The notes under the pieces were generated by a model that saw only the letters and a list, made by a program, of their open reading frames with translations, was not told the origin of the DNA and searched no databases. A DNA stretch of 64,000 nucleotides, from NCBI GenBank assembly GCA_902806435.1, contig CADCWO010000165.1, positions 1 to 64,000 of the forward strand. Reading direction: 5' to 3'. A program made the position numbers and the translations under genes. Below, piece after piece: positions 37,873 to 47,497 of this stretch. How positions within the stretch are numbered: the stretch's first letter is position 1; every line of letters begins with the position of its first letter. Source of the DNA: an uncultured Synechococcales cyanobacterium (lineage in GTDB: Bacteria; Cyanobacteriota; Cyanobacteriia; Thermosynechococcales; Thermosynechococcaceae).

Positions 37873-38775
37873 GTGGTTATTGATCATCGCCCTGAAGTTC
37901 GTAAGGTTCTAGTCGTTACCTTGGTGCTTAACCTGCTGGTACTGGTTCTAAAAGCAGGGGTAGGCTGGTGGACAGGTTCCCTTAGCTTGCTAGCTGATGC
38001 CTTACACAGTGTGACAGATAGCTCTAGTAATATTTTGGGACTGGTCACGAGTCAACTGTCTTCCCCCGAACCCGATCGCGACCATCCCTACGGACATCAC
38101 AAGTTTGAGGCGATTGGAGCATTAGGAATTGGTGCCTTCTTGGGGATTGCCTGTTTTGAGATTTTACAAGCAGCAGTAGAGCGAATCTTGAGTGGGGATG
38201 GAACAGTTAAGGTGTCAGCTCCTGCCCTCTGGCTGATGTTGATTGTCCTGGGTATCAACATTATTGTCACCTTCTACGAGCGACAGGTAGGCCAGCGAGT
38301 GGGCAGCAGCATCCTGATCGCTGATGCCAAACATACAATGAGCGATGTCTGGATTACTATTACTGTGATTGCTGGGTTGATTGGGGCCTGGAGCGGCTAT
38401 CAATGGATAGATATTGTGCTGGCTTTCCCCGTTGCTTTGCTGGTGTTTCGCAGCGGCTGGTCAGTTTTGCGGGAGAACCTTCCCTGGCTGGTAGATGAGA
38501 TGGCGATCGCCCCGGAAGCGGTTCACGCGATCGCCACGCAGGTCCCTGGTGTGCTCAACTGCCATGACATCGCCTCACGAGGGCTGTTGGGCCGCCAAGT
38601 TTTTATTGAAATGCATTTGATAGTAGACGCTACAGATGTGGAAACTGCTCACCGGATCACCGAGGAGGTCGAAGAGCGTTTAGAAAAACGCTACAGTCCA
38701 GCCCGGATTATTATTCACGTGGAACCTCCGGCTTACAAATCGGATCACATTAGCTACGACGGTAACCCGCAGTAG
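37873..38775 (+). CDS. Cation diffusion facilitator (metal efflux) transporter
   Basis: This 300-residue CDF transporter starts at GTG. The transport site has HxxxD in TM2 (ADALHSVTD, His45 and Asp49) and HxxxD in TM5 (IADAKHTMSD), the His-Asp/His-Asp set associated with zinc in ZnT/CzcD-type members. HPYGHHKFEAIGAL follows at about 71-84. The cytoplasmic C-terminal domain is complete and ends His-rich. Its last 26 bp overlap the end of the convergent holB gene. Confidence 0.88.
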   Translation: MVIDHRPEVRKVLVVTLVLNLLVLVLKAGVGWWTGSLSLLADALHSVTDSSSNILGLVTSQLSSPEPDRDHPYGHHKFEAIGALGIGAFLGIACFEILQAAVERILSGDGTVKVSAPALWLMLIVLGINIIVTFYERQVGQRVGSSILIADAKHTMSDVWITITVIAGLIGAWSGYQWIDIVLAFPVALLVFRSGWSVLRENLPWLVDEMAIAPEAVHAIATQVPGVLNCHDIASRGLLGRQVFIEMHLIVDATDVETAHRITEEVEERLEKRYSPARIIIHVEPPAYKSDHISYDGNPQ

Positions 38776-39760
38776 AAGATGGGGAGATGGGAAATGAGGA
38801 GGTATGAATCATTGCCAGCAGCGCAACTTCCCAAACCAACCGAGGTTGAGCATGACCAAGCAGGTGCTGGCGAGCTTGTTCAAGCTGTTGCAAGAGGCTA
38901 GGTTGTAATTGTTGTTGCCAGTAATAGTGTTGGAGGTAGTCTACCAGCCACAGTTGAGTTTCCGTATCCAAGATGGCGTCGATTTGCCGCGCGAGTTCCA
39001 GCGCAGCCCGGGGAGAGGAAGGCAGTTGGGTGGTAGCCTCTAAGAGGTCGTGGGGAATGGTTTGCAGGTATTGCCAGATTTTGATTGCTTCACCAGGGCT
39101 TCCCTGAGCCATTGCCAGCACCCGCGGCTCAGCAAGTAGCTCTCTGTGGTCCGTTTGTTGTAACACCTGCTGTATCTGGTCTGTGGTCAATCGAGAAAAG
39201 GGAATGCGCTGGCAGCGGGACACTAAAGTAGGCAGTAACGCTTCTCCACTAGCCGCGATCAAGATCAAGGTTGCTCGTCCTGGTTCTTCTAAGGTCTTGA
39301 GTAGGCCGTTGGCAGCAGCTTCCCCCATCGTTTCTGCTTGCTCAATCACCACAACTGAGCGTCCAGCTTCTAGAGGGGAGCGGCTAAGAAAGCGCGCTAT
39401 CTCCCGAACTTGCTCTAGCCGGATCTGTGGTCGAGATTTTGGCGGTTGAGTTGCTGTCGCTGCCATTGCTGAAGCTGTTAATAGCTTCCCTTGGTGCAGG
39501 TAAGTGGGCTCGACCCAGAGCACATCAGGATGATTCCCCTGGCGCAGCCGCTTTTGCTGAAGTGCGATCGCTACAGGGTTGTTAGAACCTTGAGCATTAA
39601 CCAACAATTCTAGAAAGCAACGGGCAGCAAGGCTACGCCCAACCCCCTCCGGTCCAGTAAACAGGTAGGCGGGGGCAATCCGCTGGCGGGCGATCGCCCA
39701 ACTCAAGAGTTGAACGGCTTGGGTTTGCCCAACTAAGCCGGGGAAAGCGTTGGATACCAT
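38750..39760 (-). CDS. holB: DNA polymerase III delta' subunit
   Basis: This 336-residue clamp-loader subunit has an AAA-type fold whose P-loop reads GPEGVGRS at 36-43, with Arg where a Lys would bind nucleotide. This is normal for delta', which does not hydrolyse ATP. The sensor-like LLKTLEEPG and the SRCQRI region are present. It overlaps the 3' end of tmk by 28 bp, the conserved tmk-holB order, so the two are one transcription unit. The C-terminal 26 bp overlap the CDF gene. Confidence 0.88.
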   Translation of the reverse strand: MVSNAFPGLVGQTQAVQLLSWAIARQRIAPAYLFTGPEGVGRSLAARCFLELLVNAQGSNNPVAIALQQKRLRQGNHPDVLWVEPTYLHQGKLLTASAMAATATQPPKSRPQIRLEQVREIARFLSRSPLEAGRSVVVIEQAETMGEAAANGLLKTLEEPGRATLILIAASGEALLPTLVSRCQRIPFSRLTTDQIQQVLQQTDHRELLAEPRVLAMAQGSPGEAIKIWQYLQTIPHDLLEATTQLPSSPRAALELARQIDAILDTETQLWLVDYLQHYYWQQQLQPSLLQQLEQARQHLLGHAQPRLVWEVALLAMIHTSSFPISPSSTAGYRRS

Positions 39761-40479
39761 TCGGGGAGCCGCTGGCTAAGAATTGTTTGAATTTGTTGAG
39801 TGACTGCTGCTTCACTTTGACTAGCATCAATCCGCACGATCCGCTCGGGGTATTGCTGGGCTAAGACGCTAAATCCCTGACGCACCCGCTGGTGAAAGCC
39901 TAGATCAATCTGTTCTATGCGATCCAGTACTGGTCCCTGTCTCACCTCTGGGACGTTCCCCTCTGAGGAATAGTTCGGAACCTGATCACGCTTTTGAATT
40001 CTGGTTAAGCCTACTTCTACATCGAGATCCAGCCATAAGGTGAGATCGCTGGTTAAACCCCCCGTGGCGATCTCGTTAACCTGGTCGATTAAGTCAAGGC
40101 TCAAACCTCGACCATAGCCTTGATAAGCAACTGTTGAATCTGTATAGCGATCGCACAAAACTACCGCCCCTTGGGCTAAATGAGGTTTGAGAAAACCTTC
40201 CACGTGCTGGACGCGATCGGCAGCATACAGTAGTAATTCAGCCCGCTCATGCATCGCTAACTCCTCAGTAGTCGTCCCGAGCAATAGGTTGCGCAACTTC
40301 ACACCAAGCGCTGTTCCCCCCGGTTCGCGAGTCACAATTACCTTTTGTTCAGACTGCATACTTGCCGCGGGCAACTGGGTCGCCCAGCCGCTCTCGATCA
40401 GCCAGGAGCGAGAGCGTAAGAGTTGCGTTGTTTTGCCCGACCCCTCACTTCCTTCAAAAACGATTAACTTTCCCCACAT
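39733..40479 (-). CDS. tmk: Thymidylate kinase
   Basis: Tmk phosphorylates dTMP to dTDP. The 248-residue product is longer than the usual 205-215. It has P-loop FEGSEGSGKTTQ at 8-19, TREPGGT at about 50-56 and DRYTDSTVAYQG at about 109-120. Extra residues lie in two places: about 15 after the P-loop helix, and about 17 in the LID region (KRDQVPNYSSEGNVPEVRQG) just before LDRIEQ. Otherwise it is intact, and it is first in the tmk-holB pair. Confidence 0.93.
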   Translation of the reverse strand: MWGKLIVFEGSEGSGKTTQLLRSRSWLIESGWATQLPAASMQSEQKVIVTREPGGTALGVKLRNLLLGTTTEELAMHERAELLLYAADRVQHVEGFLKPHLAQGAVVLCDRYTDSTVAYQGYGRGLSLDLIDQVNEIATGGLTSDLTLWLDLDVEVGLTRIQKRDQVPNYSSEGNVPEVRQGPVLDRIEQIDLGFHQRVRQGFSVLAQQYPERIVRIDASQSEAAVTQQIQTILSQRLPEWYPTLSPA

Positions 40480-40694
40480 TGTTGAATAAATCTAAAGATT
40501 TTGAATAAATTCCCTATGAGTTCTTACTTTTAGTTAATGGCTTTTATAATACTTACTTTTTTAGTTTTTCAGTAGCTTTATTCGATTCGACGGGCACGCC
40601 TGGAGAAAATAGAGTTGAGAAGAAGGTCAAGCTCGTCGTTTGTTACTGCTTCACTCCCATCGACTGATTTGCTGTTGCATACCTAGGTTTTTGT

Positions 40695-41054
40695 ATGGCT
40701 CGTTACACGCGTTCACTCAAAGTTACAGCTCCAGCGGATTACCTTCAACCATTGCTAGTCAGTACCTTACAGTCCTGTAACTTCGAAACTATTTATACAA
40801 CTGATGATTATCTGATGGCTCGTGAGACACCAGGGGAGATTCCCTTCCCAAAGTTAGTCACTGTAGAAGTTTTAATTGACAACTCCACAACTAGTCACGA
40901 TGAGACCCACCTCAACTTCGTGATTAAAAACGAAGAACTTCCCCTCCAGGCCAACAACCACTGTTACCAAATGTACGACCGTGTCAGCCGTGCCCTTGAG
41001 GATAACGAACATTGGGAATTGGTTGAGAGCGTTGCTGGCTTAGAAGCCTCTTAA
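40695..41054 (+). CDS. Conserved cyanobacterial hypothetical protein
   Basis: The 119-residue soluble protein opens MARYTRSLKVTAPADYLQPL and ends SRALEDNEHWELVESVAGL. An alpha/beta pattern with no membrane segment fits a small single-domain protein. I recall proteins of this shape across cyanobacteria without assigned function. Its promoter lies in the 215-bp A/T-rich gap after tmk. Confidence 0.6.
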   Translation: MARYTRSLKVTAPADYLQPLLVSTLQSCNFETIYTTDDYLMARETPGEIPFPKLVTVEVLIDNSTTSHDETHLNFVIKNEELPLQANNHCYQMYDRVSRALEDNEHWELVESVAGLEAS

Positions 41055-41115
41055 GTTTTGGATTTAAGGTACTGATTTCAGTGTGAGAGGGAGCGGGTTC
41101 AACCCCCAAAAGTTT

Positions 41116-43551
41116 TTAACTCAAAGGCCGGAAGGACCGCCGTAACAGTAGGGAATTTGTGACGACACTCACAGAGCTAAATGCCATCATAGCTCCTGCT
41201 GCAGCCGGGTTTAAGATAACACCGAGCGTTGGTAGTAGTGCCCCAGCAGCCACTGGAATTCCTAAAGCATTATAGGCAAAAGCCCAAAACAAATTTTGTT
41301 GAATTTTTCTAAAAGTGCCACGGCTCAAACGAATCGCTTCCACAACATCCATCAAGTACGACGTTGAGCTATCTCCTTGAATAGCATTACGCATCAAAAC
41401 AATCTGAGCGGTCTCAACCGCAACATCTGTCCCTGACTGTAAGGCAATCCCAACATCCGCTTGGGCTAGGGCTGGGGCATCGTTACTACCATCACCGACC
41501 ATGGCAACGCAGTGTCCTTGGGATTGCATTTGGCTAATCGCCGCTGCCTTCTCGCTGGGCCGCACTCCTGCTAAAACACTTGAGGCAGGGAGGCTGAGCG
41601 GTCGTAGGATAGCTTCAGCAACTTGTGGTTGGTCACCTGTTAAGACCATCACTTGCAGCCCCATGGAGCGCAAGCAAGCAACTGTCTCTTCCGCATCCGG
41701 TTTCAGGGTATCAGCAACTGCAATTACTCCAATCAACACTCCGGACATCGCAGCATAAACAGGCGTTTTTCCAGCCTCTGCCAGCTGCATCACCTGATAT
41801 TGAGCATTGTCGCTTACCACAATTTCCTGCTGAGTTAACCAGTCTAAATTCCCCAAGTAAACTGGTTGATCTTCAACTAGGGCAGATACCCCCAAGCCCG
41901 GTGAGGTCTGAAAGTTGTGGGCGGTGAGCAGAGATAATCCCTGATTTTTCGCGCTTTGCTGAATTGCTTGTGCTAGGGGATGGCGGACCCCACTCTCAAC
42001 CGTGGCTGCAATTTGGAGTAGCTTCTCTGGGGTGAGGGTTGGATTGTTGGTATCAGCTAACCAACAATCTGTGACCGTTGGCTGGCCTGTAGTCAGAGTA
42101 CCTGTTTTATCAAAAATGATGGTATCCAGGTGCTGCACCTGCTCTAGCACATCGCCACCGCGAATCAGTAACCCTCGCTCCGCCCCCAGACTAGTACCTA
42201 CTAGAATCGCTGTCGGTGTCGCCAGCCCTAAAGCGCAGGGACAGGCAACAACTAAAACAGCGATCGCCAGCTTTAAGCTCAATAGTAAGGGATGGGATAT
42301 GGCAGACATTGCACCACTATGATGGGAGGCAACCGCTACCGTCACAGCGAGTTCCGGCCAAAGGTGGGTGCCGACAAAGTACCAAAACACAAAGGTAAGA
42401 GCGGCGATCGCCATTACCCCGTAGGTAAAGTAACCAGCTACAACATCTGCTAAGCGTTGCACCGGTGCTTTGCGGGTCTGCGCCGCTTCTACTAACGTTA
42501 CAATCCGCGCTAGGGTTGTATCTTGGCCAGTACGGGTGGCTTGGATTGTCACAGCACCAGACTTGTTTAGGGTGCCGCCCGTTACCTGATCGCCGGGGCC
42601 TTTGATAACCGGCAATGATTCACCGGTCAACATTGACTCGTCTACTAGTGTTTGTCCGGCCAAGACTTCCCCATCTACCGGAAATTGATCGCCGGGAAGG
42701 ACCTGCAACCAGGCACCAACCGCAATTTGATCGATGTCAACCTCAATACTGGTGGCATTAACATTAGGGTTGGGAATCCAGCGGGCGATCGCGGGTTGCA
42801 GCGCCAGCAAAGCCTGAAAGGATGCTACTGCTCTACTTCTAGCACGCTGCTCTAAAGCACGACCTAGAAGAATCAGCCCGACGATCATCACTGGCTCATC
42901 AAAAAAGCACTCCCAGTTCAAGCTGGGGAAGAGGAGAGCCACCAAGCTTGCTGTATAAGCCGTCAGCGTACCCAGGCTGACCAATGTGTTCATGTTAGGA
43001 GCATTGCGCCGTAATCCTCGCCAACCATCGATCAGCATTGAGCGGCCCGGACCCAAGAGGGCTAAGGTTGCCAATCCCCCGTGGAACCACATATTGCTGA
43101 AGCCGGGCAATGAAATACCGCCAAGCTGCCCCAAGTGACCCATGCCAGAGAGTAAAATCAGCAGCGCTGCCAAGGCTAAAGGCATTCGGTAGGCAGGATA
43201 TTTCTGAGACTGGTTCTGCTCGGTTTGACGATCGCTGGCGCCTTGAGAAGCTTGGTGAGTATAAACTTGACTAGGAAAACCTGCTCTAGTTACTGTGTCT
43301 GCCAGGTTTTTAGAGGCAACACTATTCGTACACTCTACCGTTGCTACGTTTGTTGCGAGATTGACCGAAGCGGAAACCACTCCAGGATGGTTGGTTAGCT
43401 GTTTCTCTACCGCTTGCACACAGCCTGCACACTTCATTCCGCTGACCTCCAGGGTGATAGTCTGCAATTGATGTGCTGCCTGAGGAGCGGCTGCGCCTCC
43501 GGCTATCGTGGCAACAGATAGCTCAGAAGAGTCCAGCGAAGGTTGATTCAT
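41116..43551 (-). CDS. ctaA: Copper-transporting P1B-type ATPase, CtaA-like
   Basis: The product has 811 residues from the ATG at 43551 (a TTG at 43572 is less likely). An N-terminal heavy-metal domain carries GMKCAGC (Cys41, Cys44). The transmembrane CPC motif (VACPCALGLATP) is at about residue 437, the phosphorylated Asp in DKTGTLTTG at about 480, and MVGDGSNDAPAL in the hinge. The CAGC metal site and N-terminal layout are closer to CtaA (plasma membrane, copper import side) than to PacS. It would supply copper for plastocyanin and cytochrome oxidase. Confidence 0.85.
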   Translation of the reverse strand: MNQPSLDSSELSVATIAGGAAAPQAAHQLQTITLEVSGMKCAGCVQAVEKQLTNHPGVVSASVNLATNVATVECTNSVASKNLADTVTRAGFPSQVYTHQASQGASDRQTEQNQSQKYPAYRMPLALAALLILLSGMGHLGQLGGISLPGFSNMWFHGGLATLALLGPGRSMLIDGWRGLRRNAPNMNTLVSLGTLTAYTASLVALLFPSLNWECFFDEPVMIVGLILLGRALEQRARSRAVASFQALLALQPAIARWIPNPNVNATSIEVDIDQIAVGAWLQVLPGDQFPVDGEVLAGQTLVDESMLTGESLPVIKGPGDQVTGGTLNKSGAVTIQATRTGQDTTLARIVTLVEAAQTRKAPVQRLADVVAGYFTYGVMAIAALTFVFWYFVGTHLWPELAVTVAVASHHSGAMSAISHPLLLSLKLAIAVLVVACPCALGLATPTAILVGTSLGAERGLLIRGGDVLEQVQHLDTIIFDKTGTLTTGQPTVTDCWLADTNNPTLTPEKLLQIAATVESGVRHPLAQAIQQSAKNQGLSLLTAHNFQTSPGLGVSALVEDQPVYLGNLDWLTQQEIVVSDNAQYQVMQLAEAGKTPVYAAMSGVLIGVIAVADTLKPDAEETVACLRSMGLQVMVLTGDQPQVAEAILRPLSLPASSVLAGVRPSEKAAAISQMQSQGHCVAMVGDGSNDAPALAQADVGIALQSGTDVAVETAQIVLMRNAIQGDSSTSYLMDVVEAIRLSRGTFRKIQQNLFWAFAYNALGIPVAAGALLPTLGVILNPAAAGAMMAFSSVSVVTNSLLLRRSFRPLS

Positions 43552-43735
43552 GGAAGAGTGCGCTTGTTTCAAAGACCTTGGTAATGGCAGTTGCCATCTG
43601 CCTTCATTGTGATTGAATTAGCCGCTTAGCGTCAAAAGCCACCCAAGATTGTAGTGATACCTGGTGAAGCCTCCGGCAAGTAGGATAACGCCTGACTAGC
43701 TTAGCTGGTAGCTAGGTTATACAGAATAGTTGACC

Positions 43736-45586
43736 TTACTTAGCCAAACCGAGTTCGTATTGAATTTGATGGTACTGCCAAAGCTTGCCGCGTTGCTCCA
43801 GTAGCTCCTGATATTTCCCTTGCTCAACAATCCGTCCCTGCTCCAGTACTACGATTTTATCTGCGCGCACAATCGTTGAGAGACGATGGGCAATTGCAAT
43901 CACTGTTCGACCGACCGATAGCCGTTCTAAAGACTCTTGGATTAAGCGCTCAGACATCGAATCAAGTGCACTAGTTGCTTCATCAAGAATCAAAATCTCT
44001 GGATCACGTAGCAGGGCCCGAGCGATCGCAATCCGCTGACGTTGACCACCGGACAACCTAACTCCCCGGTCTCCGAGCTGCGTCTCAAACCCTTCAGGCA
44101 TCTCCTGGATAAACTCTAAGGCATTCGCTAGGCGCGCTGCCTCCCAGATTGCTAATTGATCAGCTTCTTCTGAACCGTAAGCAATGTTTTGTTCAACGGT
44201 TGTATTGAAAATGAATGTATCTTGGCTTACCACAGCCATCTTCTGTCGCAAAGACTTGATCTTGAAGTCTCGGATATCAATTCCATCTACTAAAATCTGG
44301 CCCTGCGTTGGTTCATAGAACCTTGAAATTAAAGCAGCCAAGGTTGATTTGCCGGCTCCGGAGCCTCCAACTAACGCCGTTGTCTGCCCTTTTTCAATTT
44401 CTAGGTTTATGTCTTGCAAGACCAGGGAAGTATCACCATAACCAAAATCTACGGCAATAAACTCAATGGCTTGTTTCAACCCATTAAACGGAGTTTGACC
44501 ATCCTGAAAATAGGTTTTATTGTCAGCCCTCAGCAGCTCTTTAATGTTGCTGATCGATCCTTGTAGGTTGGCAATGTTTGCTCTAGTTGAATTGAGTAAC
44601 CTCACAACTGGCGCGAGGCGGATTAAGACGAATAAAAACGTTAATAACGCAGCTACTGGTAGTTTTAGAGCAGCAACTCCCAAAATAACAATAATGATCA
44701 GAATAGTGGTTGCCATTCCTTCTGCAATCGGTCCAGTGAGGGCAGAAGCCGAGGTTGCTTTATCAGAAGCAATCCTAACCCTAGAGCTTGCTTCATAAAA
44801 TCGCTGACGCTCGAAATCCTGAGTTGCAAAGGCATGAACGGTGCGAATACCATTCAGGAATTCTACAGCGATTGAAGTAAATTGGCCCCGAGCTGCTGAA
44901 GTTTCAAAGCTGGCCTCTCGCACGCGTTTGATCAGGGTTGTCAGCGCTACGGTTAATAGTGTGAACAGGAAGACGGCAATGATCGAGAGCTTCCATGACA
45001 GCAGCAACATAGAAACGATATAAACAGGTATCACAGAACCTTGCGTGATGAAAAGTGCGACTGAACTAAAAACGAAAGCCAGTTGCTGAATTTCAGTTGT
45101 AATGCTGTTGATTAATTCTCCAGAACGGGTACGGGAAAAATAACTTAAATCTAAGGCCTGAAACTGCTCAAACAGTCGTTTGCGCAACTGATCAATTAAA
45201 TGATGCTGAGCGTGACCTGTGTAAACGCCTGCCAGATAACTAAAGAACACGCGGAGCGCAGTAGCTACCAAAATTAAAGCAGATAGTCGATAAAGTCGGC
45301 TAGTTGTAGAGGCATGAATGCCAAGCAGCCAGATATCAAACCAGCTAATTCCTGTTTGTATGGGTGTTGCGTTGGGGTTAGTTAAGCCTTGCAAAAAAGT
45401 CAAGATCAAACCAATCCCAACTCCCTCAAGTGTTGCTGCAAGCAACGAGAACACTACAGCTAAGATTGCAATGCCTTGAAAGTGTTTAAACTCTCGGAGG
45501 ACTACATAGTATTTCTGCAAAACCTTTGTCGACTTTAAACAAGACGTGAAGCTGCGCTGAAGTTGATTAGAAAAAACGAGTTTCAT
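43736..45586 (-). CDS. ABC exporter, HepA/MsbA-like
   Basis: The 616-residue half-exporter has six helices in residues 40-330, then Walker A GGSGAGKST at about 405-413, signature LSGGQRQR at about 510-517 and LILDEATSALDS. The N-terminal family resemblance is to cyanobacterial HepA-type exporters, which move envelope polysaccharide in heterocyst formers. That says nothing certain here. It is not next to glycosyltransferase genes. It is unlike the exporter at 34750 in its N-terminus, so the two are distinct paralogues. Confidence 0.85.
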   Translation of the reverse strand: MKLVFSNQLQRSFTSCLKSTKVLQKYYVVLREFKHFQGIAILAVVFSLLAATLEGVGIGLILTFLQGLTNPNATPIQTGISWFDIWLLGIHASTTSRLYRLSALILVATALRVFFSYLAGVYTGHAQHHLIDQLRKRLFEQFQALDLSYFSRTRSGELINSITTEIQQLAFVFSSVALFITQGSVIPVYIVSMLLLSWKLSIIAVFLFTLLTVALTTLIKRVREASFETSAARGQFTSIAVEFLNGIRTVHAFATQDFERQRFYEASSRVRIASDKATSASALTGPIAEGMATTILIIIVILGVAALKLPVAALLTFLFVLIRLAPVVRLLNSTRANIANLQGSISNIKELLRADNKTYFQDGQTPFNGLKQAIEFIAVDFGYGDTSLVLQDINLEIEKGQTTALVGGSGAGKSTLAALISRFYEPTQGQILVDGIDIRDFKIKSLRQKMAVVSQDTFIFNTTVEQNIAYGSEEADQLAIWEAARLANALEFIQEMPEGFETQLGDRGVRLSGGQRQRIAIARALLRDPEILILDEATSALDSMSERLIQESLERLSVGRTVIAIAHRLSTIVRADKIVVLEQGRIVEQGKYQELLEQRGKLWQYHQIQYELGLAK

Positions 45587-46193
45587 TGATGAAGTTAGTG
45601 CAACAAAATAGTTTTTTTTACTTGAAGGGGTTTAACTGATGCCGGCAGTCATTTTGCAGGTAGTGCCTTTGCGATCGAGTCTCCTCTACAGAGCTAGTCC
45701 TGGTAGGGGTTTTGTTGAGAGGCTATTGCTATTTCTACACGACTCAGGCGTAAAAGCAAATTTCTCTATGCCTAATGAAGCTTCTACCTGAGTGAATGCC
45801 TAGAAGTAGCTTAGGGCTTACTGTTGCCATCAATGAAGTTCAACGACCCGCTTCTTCTGTTAGAAATCAGAGGTTATGGCTCTTACTGCCTCTTAAAGGC
45901 TGTCCTTGATAAGATGCCTAAAGCTGCTTTGCCAGTAATAGCGAGCAGCAATAGATTACATGGTGCTCCTTATCTAGAACGACAAACCCACATAATCACG
46001 GATACTCCAACACCCCCCTTAGTGGTTATCAAGATAATTGTGATGACTATAGGCTTTATTTCCTGGTCATAATACTTGCTCAAGATTAAGTGTTGTTCAA
46101 CTCAGTTGTCTTAGCAAGGCCAATGGTGTTGTTTTGCTTTCAACCGATTTAATGTCTATGATGCAGGTATATTGAGAAGTTTTGTAAAGCGTT
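45587..46193. other. Intergenic region without secure gene
   Basis: About 607 bp lie between the divergent ABC exporter and chorismate lyase genes. A plus-strand frame of 50 codons at 45639-45791 has an AAGGGG site before its ATG, and another of 82 codons at 45824-46072 does not look coding. An A/T-rich T-tract lies at about 45612-45619. No RNA motif was recognised. Confidence 0.4.
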
Positions 46194-46799
46194 TTGAGCC
46201 CAAAATTTAAGTCGGTTAACCCTGTCCTACTGCCAGCTTGGTACTCGCTTAGCCCTCTCTGGAAAGGTGGTAATGAAACTGTCCAGCAGGGATTGCCCCA
46301 TAGCCACTTAGCTCCAGCCTGGCAGATGTTGTTACTGGGAGATGGCTCCCCTACCCGTCACCTGCAACTACTCACAGGAGAGCCGACAGAAGTTGATGTC
46401 ATTGATATGTCCTTAATTGGGATGGATCTAGATGATGCCCCAGAGCTGATCGAGGTTGTGCCAGGGCCACGACTGCGCCGTCAAGTTTGGTTACGAACAG
46501 CGTCTGGTCAACGTTTAGCCTACGCTACCTCTTGGTGGGAGGCTAGCCATGTAGATGAGTATTTGCAAAACCGCCACCTGCCTATTTGGTCAAGTTTGGC
46601 GCAACTGAGAACTGAACTCTACCGTGATATTCAAGGGGTCTACCAAGGCTATTCAAGTACCTTGGAAGCGGCTTTTGACTACCCTGGTCCTTTTTGGGGG
46701 CGTCATTACCTGTTCTGGCATCATGGGCAACCCTTAACCCTGATATATGAGGTCTTCTCGCCTTACCTAGCGAAGTACCTTGGTCCGCCTGAGTTGTAG
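46194..46799 (+). CDS. Chorismate pyruvate-lyase family (DUF98) protein
   Basis: The 201-residue protein starts at TTG. The family is the cyanobacterial UbiC counterpart that makes 4-hydroxybenzoate from chorismate for plastoquinone synthesis. Visible conserved parts are LLLGDGSPTRHLQLLTG at about 44-60, RRQVWLRTASGQRLAYATSWW at about 95-115 and the region near LPIWSSLAQLRTELYRDI. No ubiquinone-type neighbours are present. Confidence 0.82.
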   Translation: MSPKFKSVNPVLLPAWYSLSPLWKGGNETVQQGLPHSHLAPAWQMLLLGDGSPTRHLQLLTGEPTEVDVIDMSLIGMDLDDAPELIEVVPGPRLRRQVWLRTASGQRLAYATSWWEASHVDEYLQNRHLPIWSSLAQLRTELYRDIQGVYQGYSSTLEAAFDYPGPFWGRHYLFWHHGQPLTLIYEVFSPYLAKYLGPPEL

Positions 46800-46866
46800 C
46801 GTGAACTTTGTATCGAGCTCTGATTGACCTAAGGCCAAAAGCTGGGGGAATTGCAACTGCTTGATT

Positions 46867-47367
46867 TCAGATAGAAAAAGCTGATTCTAGATAGGCTTGC
46901 AAGGTAAATTGATAGCCTTTGAGCTGGTTTTGTGAACTCTGGAGCTGTAAAGGTGGCATAGAGGGTTGGGGGCTTATCGCGCTAAACGTGGCTAGGGATG
47001 CTTCTGCCTTCAGAATACTTCTGGAGCGCTGGCAGCAGACTAGCGCAACATCGAAGCGACAGGGTAGGTTTGCAAGTTCTGGGTGCTGTGCCAAAAAAAG
47101 TTGCGCCGTTCTTCCAAGCTTTGCTTGCTTCTGTGGGGTAAGTGCTAAGAGACCATCAGCATCCCAGTTACCTGGGCTACGAGTTTTCACTTCCACAAAA
47201 GCCAAATGAGAAGTAATATGCTTGGCATAGGTGGGTGAGGTTAATTGGGTAATTAAATCAATCTCTCCCCAACGGCACCGCCAACGACGAGCTAAGATTT
47301 CCCAGCTCTGGGTTTGGAGCCAGTGGGCAACTAAGTCTTCTCCTAAATGGCCAATGTCATGTTTCAT
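46867..47367 (-). CDS. YraN family (UPF0102) nuclease-fold protein
   Basis: The 166-residue protein has the family start KHDIGHLGEDLVAHWL and the restriction-endonuclease-type core WGEIDLI (about 33-39) ... FVEVKTR (about 57-63), supplying the Asp and ExK-type catalytic residues. YraN proteins are widespread and proposed Holliday-junction or DNA-processing nucleases. The C-terminal 50 residues are unusually long and Gln/Ser-rich. It is divergent from the pentapeptide-repeat gene. Confidence 0.85.
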   Translation of the reverse strand: MKHDIGHLGEDLVAHWLQTQSWEILARRWRCRWGEIDLITQLTSPTYAKHITSHLAFVEVKTRSPGNWDADGLLALTPQKQAKLGRTAQLFLAQHPELANLPCRFDVALVCCQRSRSILKAEASLATFSAISPQPSMPPLQLQSSQNQLKGYQFTLQAYLESAFSI

Positions 47368-47497
47368 TCAATCGGATGGAGGCAAAAGGTTAGAGTATTT
47401 CCGCAAGCAAAGTTCAAGTTCAGGTAGGATTGAAATGGGATAAACCGAGATCCAATCGTTCGGGGTGGGATCGAAACGATTTGAGAAGTGGTAGGTA

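Noticed and set aside
41091-41120. tRNA-like GGTTCAA segment
   Set aside because: No acceptor or anticodon arms can be folded around it.
34750-45586. Single capsule or glycan export cluster
   Set aside because: The two ABC exporters and one glycosyltransferase are separated by housekeeping genes (CDF, holB, tmk, ctaA) on mixed strands, so they are not one cluster.
45639-45791. 50-codon ORF with AAGGGG before ATG
   Set aside because: No recognisable similarity, mixed composition and no membrane or domain pattern; probably chance in a 600-bp gap.
45824-46072. 82-codon plus-strand ORF
   Set aside because: No family pattern, no ribosome-binding site and unlikely composition.
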